In this document: piece by piece, positions 39,980-48,003 of the stretch
Numbering within the stretch: the first letter of the stretch is position 1
How the letters are laid out: each line of letters opens with the position of its first letter
DNA from: Intrasporangium calvum DSM 43043
Lineage (GTDB): Bacteria > Actinomycetota > Actinomycetes > Actinomycetales > Dermatophilaceae
Reading direction: 5' to 3'
Assembly (NCBI RefSeq): GCF_000184685.1
Contig: NC_014830.1
Location: forward strand, 2,480,001-2,544,000
Length of the DNA stretch: 64,000 nt
Notes under the pieces: generated by a model
Told to the model about the DNA's origin: nothing
Databases searched by the model: none
What the model saw: only the letters and a program-made list of their open reading frames with translations
Position numbers and translations under genes: made by a program

Positions 39980-40444
39980 ATGCCCACGAAGCAGAGCGCC
40001 AACCTCGATGCCGTGTCCAAGGCGATCATCGAGCAGCTTCAGCACGACGGGCGCAAGTCCTATGCGTCGATCGCCACCGAGGTGGGCCTCTCCGAGGCTG
40101 CCGTGCGCCAGCGGGTCCAGCGCCTGCTCGACGCGGGTGTCATGCAGATCGTCGCCGTCACCGACCCGCTCCAGGTCGGCTTCCTCCGCTCCGCGATGAT
40201 CGGTCTGCGGGTGTCCGGCGACATGACCGAGGTCGCCGACGCCCTGACGACCATGGAGGAGGTCGACTACGTCGTCACGACGGCGGGCAGCTTCGACATC
40301 CTCGCCGAGGTCGTCTGCGAGGACGACGACCACCTCCTCGAGCTGCTCACCAAGCGGATCCGAGCCCTCCCGAACGTCGTCGCCACGGAGACGTTCGTCT
40401 ACCTGAAGCTGAACAAGCAGCTCTACAACTGGGGTACACGATGA
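39980..40444 (+). CDS. Lrp/AsnC family transcriptional regulator
   Basis: A 154-residue regulator with an N-terminal helix-turn-helix (LDAVSKAIIEQLQHDGRKSY, then ASIATEVGLSEAAVRQRVQR) and a C-terminal RAM ligand-binding domain (EVADALTTMEEVDYVVTTAG, FDILAEVVCEDDDHLLELL). ATG lies 6 bases after CAAGAT. It overlaps the aminotransferase gene as ATGA and is divergent from the aldehyde dehydrogenase. It probably controls the polyamine genes in response to a pathway compound; the effector is unknown. Confidence 0.92.
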   Translation: MPTKQSANLDAVSKAIIEQLQHDGRKSYASIATEVGLSEAAVRQRVQRLLDAGVMQIVAVTDPLQVGFLRSAMIGLRVSGDMTEVADALTTMEEVDYVVTTAGSFDILAEVVCEDDDHLLELLTKRIRALPNVVATETFVYLKLNKQLYNWGTR

Positions 40445-41880
40445 CACTCAACCCGAACGACGTCTGGGAGCCCTCGTCGGACCGGCGGACGCCGGCCGGC
40501 ACGCTCCTGTCCGACGCGGCCCGCGACCACCTCTGGATGCACTTCACCCGCCACTCGGTGTTCGAGGACCCGGGGTCCGGCGGCCTGGGCCACGCCGTTC
40601 CGATCATCACCAAGGGCCGGGGGTGGACGATCTGGGACGACCGCGGCAACGAGTACATCGACGCCCTCGCCGGGCTCTTCGTCGTCCAGGTGGGCCACGG
40701 GCGTGAGGAACTGGCTGAGGCAGCGGCGAAACAGGCCCGTGAGCTCGCCTTCTTCCCGCTCTGGTCCTACGCCCACCCCAAGGCCATCGAGCTGGCCGAG
40801 CGCCTCGCCGGCTACGCCCCGGGCGACCTCAACCGGGTCTTCTTCACCACCGGAGGCGGCGAGGCGGTCGAGTCCGCGTGGAAGCTGGCGAAGCAGTTCT
40901 TCAAGTTGACGGGGAAGCCGACCAAGCACAAGGTCATCTCGCGCAACGTCGCCTACCACGGCACCCCGCAGGGCGCGTTGTCCATCACCGGGATCCCCGG
41001 CGCCAAGGAGATGTTCGAGCCGCTCGTGCCCGGCGCCTTCAAGGTCCCCAACACCAACCAGTACCGCGCCCCGCAGCACCTGCGCGACGACGAGAAGGCC
41101 TTCGGTCGGTGGGCCGCGGACCGGATCGCCGAGGCGATCGAGTTCGAGGGCCCTGACACGGTCGCCGCGGTGTTCCTCGAGCCGGTCCAGAACTCCGGCG
41201 GCTGCTTCCCGCCGCCGGCGGGGTACTTCGACCGGGTCCGCGAGATCTGCGACGAGTACGACGTCCTCCTCGTCGCCGACGAGGTCATCACGTCGTTCGG
41301 GCGCATCGGCTCGATGTTCGCGAGCATCGACTTCGGCTTCCAGCCGGACATCATCACCTGCGCGAAGGGGATGACGAGCGGCTACTCCCCCATCGGCGCG
41401 ATGATCGCGAGCGACCGGCTCTTCGAGCCGTACAAGAAGGGCACGACCTACTTCCCGCACGGCTACACCTTCGGCGGGCACCCGGTCTCTGCTGCGGTGG
41501 CCCTCGCCAACCTCGACATCTTCGAGCGCGAGGGGCTGAACCAGCACGTCAAGGACAACGCGCCCGCCTTCAAGGCCACGCTCGACAAGCTCCTCGACCT
41601 GCCCCTCGTCGGCGACGTCCGGGGTGCCGGGTACTTCTACGGGATCGAGCTGGTCAAGGACAAGGCGACCCGCGAGACCTTCGACGACGCCGAGTCCGAG
41701 CGGCTGCTGCGCGGCTTCCTCTCCAAGGCGCTCTTCGACGCCGGCCTGTACTGCCGGGCGGACGACCGGGGCGATCCCGTCATCCAGCTCGCCCCGCCGC
41801 TGATCATGGGGCAGGAGCAGTTCGACGACATCGAGTCCCGGCTGCGCTCCGTCCTGACGGAGGCCGAGGACCACCTCTGA
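40441..41880 (+). CDS. Class III aminotransferase, probable putrescine/polyamine aminotransferase
   Basis: A 479-residue PLP enzyme of the omega-aminotransferase family. VFFTTGGGEAVESAWKLAKQ binds the cofactor phosphate, LVADEVITSFGRIGSMFAS holds the Asp for the ring nitrogen, and TCAKGMTSGYSPIGAM holds the Schiff-base Lys. It resembles SpuC-like putrescine-pyruvate aminotransferases. With the adjacent aldehyde dehydrogenase it would convert putrescine to GABA. It may also take other diamines or GABA itself. Confidence 0.88.
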   Translation: MTLNPNDVWEPSSDRRTPAGTLLSDAARDHLWMHFTRHSVFEDPGSGGLGHAVPIITKGRGWTIWDDRGNEYIDALAGLFVVQVGHGREELAEAAAKQARELAFFPLWSYAHPKAIELAERLAGYAPGDLNRVFFTTGGGEAVESAWKLAKQFFKLTGKPTKHKVISRNVAYHGTPQGALSITGIPGAKEMFEPLVPGAFKVPNTNQYRAPQHLRDDEKAFGRWAADRIAEAIEFEGPDTVAAVFLEPVQNSGGCFPPPAGYFDRVREICDEYDVLLVADEVITSFGRIGSMFASIDFGFQPDIITCAKGMTSGYSPIGAMIASDRLFEPYKKGTTYFPHGYTFGGHPVSAAVALANLDIFEREGLNQHVKDNAPAFKATLDKLLDLPLVGDVRGAGYFYGIELVKDKATRETFDDAESERLLRGFLSKALFDAGLYCRADDRGDPVIQLAPPLIMGQEQFDDIESRLRSVLTEAEDHL

Positions 41881-41917
41881 CCCGGCCGCCACGGGACTCG
41901 CGGTGGGCGGGCGAGCG

Positions 41918-41957
41918 AGCCCAGCGGCATACGACCCATTCCGTATGCCGCTGGGCT
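41918..41957. repeat. Inverted pair of the dispersed word (tight hairpin) after the aminotransferase gene
   Basis: AGCCCAGCGGCATAC (41918-41932) and GTATGCCGCTGGGCT (41943-41957) are both exact, separated by 10 bases, and pair perfectly. The hairpin lies 37 bases after the aminotransferase stop, so it probably functions as a terminator. Confidence 0.85.
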
Positions 41958-41983
41958 GGCTCCCGCACGCCGCCTTCCTCCGC

Positions 41984-42051
41984 AACACACCCGGATAGCG
42001 ACTGCCGGTACCGCCTATGGGCGGCCCAGGCGCGCGACAACCGGGTGTGTT
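41984..42051. repeat. Family B hairpin upstream of the Gly/Asp-rich gene
   Basis: AACACACCCGG (41984-41994) pairs with CCGGGTGTGTT (42041-42051). A second copy with the same AACACACCCG edge lies downstream of the gene, at 42827-42894. Confidence 0.75.
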
Positions 42052-42132
42052 CCCCGGCGTGGGGTGCGGAACCCATCTGGGTACGGCCGTCGTTGACAGG
42101 ACTGACGACGTCGCCGACACGTGGGAGTGGAC

Positions 42133-42813
42133 ATGGGATTCCTCGATCGACTGCTCGGGCGTGAGCCCCTCCAGCAGCAGCACCAGCCGGCCCCTCCGAC
42201 TGGCCGCCCCTATGACGTGCCCACCCCGAGGGGTGGCGCGTCGAGCGAGGACGAGCGGGCCATCGCGCGCTACCGCTACCTGCTGCGCACCGCCCCTCCA
42301 GAGGACATCGAGAAGGTCCACGCCGAGGCGTTCGGACAGCTGTCGCCAGAACAACGGCAGATGGTGCTCCAGCGCCTCACCGAGGACCTGCCCGAGGCGG
42401 AGCGTCCCCGCAGCGACCAGCCCGCGGACCTGGCCCGCAGCGCCACCCGCGCCGAGATGCGCCAGCCGGGCTATCTCCAAGGGGCCTTCGGCGGAGGACG
42501 GGGGGGCATGGGGATGGGCGGTATGTTCGCCGGCTCGATGCTCGGGACCATCGCCGGGTTCGTGGTCGGCTCGGCCATCGCGGATGCGATGCTCGGCGGC
42601 TACGACGGTTCTCCCGAGGCGACGGAAGCGGGCGACTCCGGTGGAGACCTCGGCGGCGACGGTGGTGACGCTGGAGGAGACACGGGTGGGGACGCCGGTG
42701 GCGGGGACCTCGGCGGGGATGCGGGCGGAGACGCAGGAGGCGGCTTCGGCGGCGGCGACTTCGGGGGCGGCGACTTCGGCGGCGGCGACTTCGGCGGCTT
42801 CGGAGACTTCTGA
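42133..42813 (+). CDS. Hypothetical protein with Gly/Asp-rich C-terminal repeats
   Basis: A 226-residue protein I cannot assign to a function. It starts MGFLDRLLGREPLQQQ, has a helical segment near residues 40-95 (EDERAIARYRYLLRTAPPED, QLSPEQRQMVLQRL), then a Gly/Met-rich hydrophobic stretch (GMFAGSMLGTIAGFVVGSAI) that could be a membrane hairpin. The last 65 residues are GGD, GGDAGGD and GGGDFGGGDF repeats. ATG at 42133 follows GGGAGTGGAC; another start is 12 bases upstream. Family B hairpins bracket the gene on both sides, so it is probably transcribed alone. Confidence 0.75.
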   Translation: MGFLDRLLGREPLQQQHQPAPPTGRPYDVPTPRGGASSEDERAIARYRYLLRTAPPEDIEKVHAEAFGQLSPEQRQMVLQRLTEDLPEAERPRSDQPADLARSATRAEMRQPGYLQGAFGGGRGGMGMGGMFAGSMLGTIAGFVVGSAIADAMLGGYDGSPEATEAGDSGGDLGGDGGDAGGDTGGDAGGGDLGGDAGGDAGGGFGGGDFGGGDFGGGDFGGFGDF

Positions 42814-42826
42814 TCCCTCGCCACGT

Positions 42827-42894
42827 AACACACCCGCTTACCGTCTGCTCGTGCCGGCTGCAACCAGAACCATCACGCGGTAAGCGGGTGTGTT
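42827..42894. repeat. Family B hairpin between convergent genes
   Basis: A perfect 17-base arm, AACACACCCGCTTACCG (42827-42843), pairs with 42878-42894. It lies 13 bases after the Gly/Asp-rich gene and 14 bases before the stop of the AEC transporter gene, so it could end both transcripts. Confidence 0.85.
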
Positions 42895-42908
42895 GCGAGG
42901 GGACGGGT

Positions 42909-43847
42909 TCAGATGCCGGCGACGGCGTGGAACAGACCCGCGATCGCGATGATGACCGGCACGGCCGCAAAGGTGCTGATGAAGATCGCGTCCCGGGCCA
43001 GGGTGACCTCCCGGCGGTAGCGGACCGCGTACGTGAAGATGTTCTGCGCCGTCGGCAGGGCGGCCGTGACGACGACGGCGAAGAGCGCCTGGTCCCGCAG
43101 CCCGAGCGCGAGCCCGACGCCCAGGGCGACGGCCGGCATGGCCAGGACCTTGAGGCCGACGATGGTCCAGACGTGACGTGCCGAGGCCCCGGCCGCCGGC
43201 AGCGGACCGCGGCGCAGGGAGATGCCGAAGGCGACCAGCATCGAGGGCACCGCCATGTTGCCGAGCAGCGCGATGGGGTCGCTGACGACGCGGGGCAGGT
43301 CGATGTCGAGGACGGCAATGAGCAGGCCCGCGATGGCCCCGATGGTGATCGGGTTGCTGAACATCCGCCGGAGGCTGCGGAGCAGCCTCGGCCGCTCACC
43401 ACGGGCGTCGCTGTCGAAGAGCGCCATGTACACCGGGGTGATGAGCAGCAGCTGCATCAGCAAGGTGGGGGCCACCCAGGCGACGTCGCCGAGCACGTAG
43501 AGCGCGATCGGGATGCCGAGGTTGCCGGCGTTGACATAGCCCGCGGAGAGGCTGCCGATGAGCTGTGAGCCCATCCCCTGCCCCGGCCACCGCAGGCGCG
43601 CCAGCAGGACGTAGACGACGGCGATGACCACGAAGCTCGTCACCGACGTGAGCAGGTTGCGCGACACGACGGCGTCGAGCGGTGTCCGCTGCATGACCGT
43701 CAGCAGCAGCGCCGGCGACGCCGCGTAGAAGGCGAGGCGCGAGAGGTTCACCTGCGCGGAGTCGTCGAGGACCCGCAGGTGGGCGAGCAGCCAGCCGACG
43801 GCGACAATCACCGAGATGGTCGCGAAGCCCTCGAGGACACCCAGCAC
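42909..43847 (-). CDS. AEC (auxin efflux carrier) family transporter
   Basis: A 312-residue membrane protein with about ten segments. The pseudo-repeated halves carry AGYVNAGNLGIPIALYVLGD and AALPTAQNIFTYAVRYRREV, the crossover motifs of the AEC family. Relatives move malate, malonate or other carboxylates. GTG at 43847 lies 6 bases after CAGGAT; the very long in-frame extension upstream runs opposite the neighbouring gene and is not coding. The substrate is unknown. Confidence 0.87.
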   Translation of the reverse strand: MLGVLEGFATISVIVAVGWLLAHLRVLDDSAQVNLSRLAFYAASPALLLTVMQRTPLDAVVSRNLLTSVTSFVVIAVVYVLLARLRWPGQGMGSQLIGSLSAGYVNAGNLGIPIALYVLGDVAWVAPTLLMQLLLITPVYMALFDSDARGERPRLLRSLRRMFSNPITIGAIAGLLIAVLDIDLPRVVSDPIALLGNMAVPSMLVAFGISLRRGPLPAAGASARHVWTIVGLKVLAMPAVALGVGLALGLRDQALFAVVVTAALPTAQNIFTYAVRYRREVTLARDAIFISTFAAVPVIIAIAGLFHAVAGI

Positions 43848-43973
43848 GCGCCGATCCTGCCAAAGGCAGCCCGACGGTGCCGCACCGGTCCAGATCGCGG
43901 GTTTCCGCAGCAAAGCCGAGCGAAGCGGACCGAAGCGGACCGAGCACACCGCGCCGACCGGCATCATGGCGAC

Positions 43974-45194
43974 ATGGAGATCGAGACCCTGGACGCCCTC
44001 GACGAGCATCTCGACGAGGGTGGCAGCCTGCACGGGCTGCGCCTGCAGAACCTCGACCTCTCGGACTACGCCGTGCCACTGGGCGCTCACGGCGACCTGA
44101 CCGGCCTCGTGGTGCTCGGTGGCATCGTGCCCCCGGACGTCGCCGAGGTGCTGCACCGCGGTGGCGCCATCCGCTTTCCCCAGGTGTCCGATGCGCCGAT
44201 CGACCCCTGGCGCGGCCTGTACTACCCCGAGGACCTCTACGCGGGTCTCGAGAAGGGGTACGCCGCCACCCCTGACGCGCAGGCCTACGCGTGGTCGATC
44301 GACGCCAGACTGCGCACCGACGCCTACGCGACGCTCGTCCGGGCGATCCACGACGACTCGGTCACCGACGACCTCGACGAGTTCGTCGAGGGTCGGTCGT
44401 GCGTCGGCGTGATGGGCGGTCACGCGTTGCTGCGCGGGACCCTCGAGTATGCCGAAGCGGCGGGTTTGGGCCGACGTCTCGCCGAGGCGGGACACGTCGT
44501 CGTCACGGGTGGCGGCCCGGGAGCCATGGAGGCGGCCAACCTCGGTGCGTTCGTCTCCGAGAGTGCCGCCCTGCCCGATTCCCTCGCCCGCCTGGCGACC
44601 GTGCCGTCGTTCCGACCGGACATCACCGCGTGGGCTCGGGTGGCCATGGAGGTGCGCCGAGACATCCTCCGGGACGTCTTCGGGGACCTCTTCGAAGACC
44701 TCCCCCGTGACGAGATGGGTGACGAGATGGGTGACGAGATGGGTGGCGAGGTCGCCGACGAGGTCGGCGACCGGAGGCACGAACCCACCCTGCCCGCAGA
44801 GACGCTCGGTCCGACGGCCCGGTCCTTGGGCATCCCGACGTGGTTCTACGGCCATGAACCGCCCAACGTCTTCTGCGACGTCGTGGCGAAGTACTTCTCC
44901 AACGCCATCCGCGAGGACGGCCTCCTGGCGCGGAGCAAGGGCGGCATCGTCGTGCTGCCGGGCGCTGCCGGGACCGTGCAGGAGATCTTCCAGGCGGCCA
45001 CCCCGCTCTACTACGCCCCGGCCGACCAGCCGCTGCCCCCGCTGGTCCTGGTGGGTCGGCAGCACTGGACGGAGACGGTTCCCGTGTGGCCCGCGCTGCA
45101 GCAGCTGGCGGCCGGACGTCGGATGGCCGAGGCGCTCCACCTGGTCGACGGGGTGGATGAGGTGTGCGCCCAGTTGGTCGTCGCGACCGGCTAG
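43974..45194 (+). CDS. LOG-like (lysine decarboxylase-fold) Rossmann protein
   Basis: A 406-residue protein whose core has HVVVTGGGPGAMEAANLGAF and GGIVVLPGAAGTVQEIFQAA, the phosphate-binding and PGGxGTxxE-type motifs of LOG phosphoribohydrolases. The N-terminal 130 residues are an extension not found in small LOG proteins. An acidic insertion near residues 246-262 is encoded by three 12-base tandem repeats. The ATG lies 6 bases after CATCAT. Larger LOG relatives may act as nucleotide 5'-monophosphate nucleosidases; the activity here is unproven. Confidence 0.8.
   Translation: MEIETLDALDEHLDEGGSLHGLRLQNLDLSDYAVPLGAHGDLTGLVVLGGIVPPDVAEVLHRGGAIRFPQVSDAPIDPWRGLYYPEDLYAGLEKGYAATPDAQAYAWSIDARLRTDAYATLVRAIHDDSVTDDLDEFVEGRSCVGVMGGHALLRGTLEYAEAAGLGRRLAEAGHVVVTGGGPGAMEAANLGAFVSESAALPDSLARLATVPSFRPDITAWARVAMEVRRDILRDVFGDLFEDLPRDEMGDEMGDEMGGEVADEVGDRRHEPTLPAETLGPTARSLGIPTWFYGHEPPNVFCDVVAKYFSNAIREDGLLARSKGGIVVLPGAAGTVQEIFQAATPLYYAPADQPLPPLVLVGRQHWTETVPVWPALQQLAAGRRMAEALHLVDGVDEVCAQLVVATG
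44709..44744 (+). repeat. Three tandem 12-base repeats in the LOG-like gene
   Basis: Three identical units of GACGAGATGGGT encode Asp-Glu-Met-Gly three times, followed by a diverged fourth unit. The unit length keeps the frame, so copy-number change would only alter loop length. Confidence 0.9.
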
Positions 45195-45214
45195 GGCGGA
45201 GTTTCGTCGATTAT

Positions 45215-45249
45215 TACTACGGCCGATTCCGGTACTACGATTCGTAGTA
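45215..45249. promoter_or_regulatory. TACTAC-N5-GTAGTA operator upstream of the HemG-type gene
   Basis: TACTACGATTCGTAGTA (45233-45249) is a palindrome of 8-base arms around one base, and an additional TACTACG half-site lies at 45215-45221. It ends 26 bases before the start codon at 45276, a position suited to repression. The half-sites resemble those of BlaI/CopY-type repressors. A matching site is found at the SQR gene. Confidence 0.6.
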
Positions 45250-45275
45250 TCGACTTCCTGATCGAGGGTGAGGAC

Positions 45276-46760
45276 ATGACCGAACCAGACCGTCCGCAAC
45301 GCGTCGTCGTCGTGGGAGGTGGGATCACCGGTCTGGTCGCAGCACGCCGGCTCGCACAAGCCGGCCATGACGTGACTCTGCTCGAGGCCGCCAACCGGCT
45401 CGGCGGCCAGGTCCACACCGTGGACCTCGGCACCCGCCGGGTCGACGTGGGTGCAGAGGCGATTCACCTCGGGTCCCCTGTCGCGCGCAGCCTCGTCGAG
45501 GAGCTCGGGCTCTCCGGCACCGTCCTCGGCAGCCGCCCCGGCCAGAGCTGGCTCTGGACCGGCCGCGGCCTCCGGGCGCTGCCGGCCGGGGTGACGCCCA
45601 GCGGGCCGACCCGGCTGCGTCCCGTCGTGACGAGTGGCGTCATGAGCGTCCGCGGCCTCGGTCGCGCCGGCCTGGAGCCGCTGGTCGCGCGGCTACGCCC
45701 CGGGCTCGCCGATGACGAGGACATCTCGGTCGGCGAGTTCGTCTCCTCCCGGTTCGGCCCCGAGGTGACGCAGCGCTTCATCGACCCGCTCCTCGGCAGC
45801 CTCCACGCCGGCGACGTCCACCGGCTCAGCCTCCGCGCGTGCGCCCCAGCACTCGTCGACGCGGCCACCCACCGCCGCTCCATCGTGCGCCGTCGCCCGG
45901 CCCCGCCCGCGCCCGCAGGGGGCGCGCCGCTGCCGATGTTCGCCTCGTGGCCCGGCGGCCTCGGGACCCTGACCGAGGCCATCCTCGTGGGCCTCCCGGT
46001 CGCGGTGCGCCTCGGATGCCGCGTCGACCGCATCATCCGCTCTGCCTCGGGCTACACGCTCGAGGTGACCCAGCTGACCGGAGGCACCGGCTCCGCCGAG
46101 CGGATCGAGGCAGACGGCATCGTCCTGGCCGTGCCCGCTGCCGCCGCCGCTCCCCTGCTCGCCCCACACAGCCGGCGGGCGGAGAGCATCCTCGAGAGGG
46201 CCGAGGTCGCCAAGGTCGCCACCGTGGTCCTCGGATACGAGCCGTCGGCCACCAAGGACCTGCGCGTCTTCGCCGGGACGGGAGTGCTACTGCCCTCCAC
46301 CGCGGGCCTGCTGCTCAAGGCCGCGACGCACCTGTCCCGCAAGTGGCCGCAGTTCGCCGACGACGAGCTGAGCCTCGTCCGCCTGTCCGCCGGCCGCAGT
46401 GGCGACAACCGCATCGAGGAGCTGTCCGACGACGAGCTCGTCACGCAGCTGGTCGACGACTACCGCACCGTTGCCGGCGTCGAGGCGCAGCCCCAGGTCC
46501 TGCACGTCCAGCGCTGGTCGGACGGGCTGCCGCAGCTTCGGGTCGGTCACACCGCCAGGCTGACCGCGCTCCGCGACGAGGTGAGCCACGCCCTGCCGGG
46601 CATCGTCCTCGCCGGATCCGGCTATGACGGGCTCGGCCTCGCGTCGTGCATCGCCTCCGGTGAGGCCGCAGCCGCAGCCCTCTCGCTGCGGGCCTCCCCA
46701 CCGCCGACGGCCGCCACCCCCGTCAGCAACCCCACCTCGACCAGCGCAGTCGGCGCATGA
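45276..46760 (+). CDS. hemG: Protoporphyrinogen/coproporphyrinogen oxidase-type FAD protein
   Basis: A 494-residue FAD enzyme. VVVVGGGITGLVAARRLAQA is the dinucleotide fold, RLGGQVHTVDLGTRRVDVGA follows, LPAGVTPSGPTRLRPVVTSG and RFIDPLLGSLHAGDVHRLSL fit oxygen-dependent porphyrinogen oxidases, and GIVLAGSGYDGLGLASCIAS is the C-terminal FAD contact. In Gram-positive bacteria this family often acts on coproporphyrinogen III. The ATG overlaps nothing upstream; the downstream radical SAM gene overlaps its stop as ATGA, so the two are coupled. The gene name is by family only. Confidence 0.85.
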   Translation: MTEPDRPQRVVVVGGGITGLVAARRLAQAGHDVTLLEAANRLGGQVHTVDLGTRRVDVGAEAIHLGSPVARSLVEELGLSGTVLGSRPGQSWLWTGRGLRALPAGVTPSGPTRLRPVVTSGVMSVRGLGRAGLEPLVARLRPGLADDEDISVGEFVSSRFGPEVTQRFIDPLLGSLHAGDVHRLSLRACAPALVDAATHRRSIVRRRPAPPAPAGGAPLPMFASWPGGLGTLTEAILVGLPVAVRLGCRVDRIIRSASGYTLEVTQLTGGTGSAERIEADGIVLAVPAAAAAPLLAPHSRRAESILERAEVAKVATVVLGYEPSATKDLRVFAGTGVLLPSTAGLLLKAATHLSRKWPQFADDELSLVRLSAGRSGDNRIEELSDDELVTQLVDDYRTVAGVEAQPQVLHVQRWSDGLPQLRVGHTARLTALRDEVSHALPGIVLAGSGYDGLGLASCIASGEAAAAALSLRASPPPTAATPVSNPTSTSAVGA

Positions 46761-47959
46761 CGACGGTCACGGAGCGCGCCGCCGTCCGTCGCCTGCGCCA
46801 CGCACCCGAGGACCGCCCGATGATCGTCATCTGGGAGGTCACGCGCGCCTGCGCGCTCGTCTGCCTGCACTGCCGCGCGGACGCGCAGCACCGACGCAAC
46901 CCGCACGAGCTGACGACCGAGCAGGGGCGGACCCTGCTCGACGACATCGCAGCGTGGGGCGCGCCATACCCCATCGTCGTGCTGACCGGTGGTGACCCCT
47001 TCGAGCGCCCTGACCTGGCCGAGCTCGTCCGGCACGGTTCGTCCATCGGCCTGCACATGGCCCTGTCTCCCTCGGTCACCCCACGGCTGACGCCGGAGGT
47101 CCTCGCCGAGCTGCGCGCCGCCGGGGCCGGCGCCCTCTCGCTCTCGCTCGACGGGAACACCGCCGCCACCCACGACGCGTTCCGCGGCGTTCCCGGCGTC
47201 TTCGACGCGACGCTGCGGGCCGCGCAGGACGTCCGCGATGCCGGCTTCCGGCTCCAGATCAACTCCACGGTGACCCAGGCCAACGTCCACGAGCTGCCGG
47301 ACCTGCTGCGCACCGTGATCGACCTCGGCGCCTCGCTCTGGAGCGTCTTCTTCCTCGTCCCGACCGGTCGCGGCGAGATGCTCCGGCCGCTCGACCCGCA
47401 GCAGGTCGAGGACGTCCTCCATTGGCTCCACGACGTGTCCGACCTCGTCGCGATCAAGACGACCGAGGCACCGCACTACCGCCGGGTCGCGATCCAGCGC
47501 GCCAGAGCGAGCGCCGAAGCGACAGCCGAGGGACTGCCCCTCGTCGGCGCACACCCCTCCGACGCACCCGCCGTCGGTGAGCTCCACCAACAGCTGACCG
47601 ACGCCGTGGAGGGGTTGCGAGCCCAGCGGCATACGGCCATCCGGCGACCGCGCCCACCCATCGAGGTCAACTCCGGCCGGGGGTTCGCCTTCATCGACCA
47701 CCTCGGCGACGTCTACCCGAGCGGCTTCCTCCCCCACCAGTGCGGCAACGTCAAGGAGACCGGCTTCCGCGACATCTACCAGACGAGCCCGATGCTGCGC
47801 TCCCTGCGCGAGCCCGCGCAGTTCGAGGGCAAGTGCGGGGTGTGCGAGTTCCGCGACGTGTGCGGGGGCAGCCGTTCGCACGCCTACGCCGTGACCGGCA
47901 ACGTCCTGGCATCCGACCCCACCTGCGTCTACGAGCCGACCGGCCAGCACGAGCGCTGA
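46757..47959 (+). CDS. Radical SAM/SPASM domain protein (haem-synthesis type, TIGR04053-like)
   Basis: A 400-residue radical SAM enzyme. The cluster motif is CALVCLHCRADAQHRR (CxxxCxxC), near residue 32, after VIWEVTRA. GGDPFERPDLAELVRHG and LSLDGNTAATHDAFRGVPGV are SAM-domain motifs. The C-terminal SPASM-like part has Cys-rich CGNVKETGFRD, GKCGVCEFRDVCGGSRSHAY and DPTCVYEPT. Such proteins resemble AhbD/NirJ and are often beside a porphyrinogen oxidase gene. A step in haem or a modified haem, or maturation of a peptide, is possible. A copy of the dispersed word lies in the gene. Confidence 0.85.
   Translation: MTTVTERAAVRRLRHAPEDRPMIVIWEVTRACALVCLHCRADAQHRRNPHELTTEQGRTLLDDIAAWGAPYPIVVLTGGDPFERPDLAELVRHGSSIGLHMALSPSVTPRLTPEVLAELRAAGAGALSLSLDGNTAATHDAFRGVPGVFDATLRAAQDVRDAGFRLQINSTVTQANVHELPDLLRTVIDLGASLWSVFFLVPTGRGEMLRPLDPQQVEDVLHWLHDVSDLVAIKTTEAPHYRRVAIQRARASAEATAEGLPLVGAHPSDAPAVGELHQQLTDAVEGLRAQRHTAIRRPRPPIEVNSGRGFAFIDHLGDVYPSGFLPHQCGNVKETGFRDIYQTSPMLRSLREPAQFEGKCGVCEFRDVCGGSRSHAYAVTGNVLASDPTCVYEPTGQHER
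47620..47634 (-). repeat. Dispersed 15-base word, exact copy in the radical SAM gene
   Basis: AGCCCAGCGGCATAC encodes Ala-Gln-Arg-His-Thr near residue 290, a linker before the SPASM region. This is a different frame from the dxr copy. Confidence 0.9.
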
Positions 47960-47963
47960 CGGC

Positions 47964-48003
47964 CCGGTCCTGCACGGGCCGACTACGTCCCCCGCAGGAC
48001 CGG
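47964..48003. terminator. Hairpin between convergent radical SAM and prpE genes
   Basis: CCGGTCCTGC (47964-47973) pairs perfectly with GCAGGACCGG (47994-48003) around a 20-base loop. The right arm overlaps the last codons of prpE, so it may serve as a bidirectional terminator. Confidence 0.55.

Noticed and set aside
41918-42894. Closely spaced short repeats considered as a CRISPR array
   Set aside because: Repeats occur as inverted pairs of different families around one gene; there are no regular spacers and no cas genes in the window.
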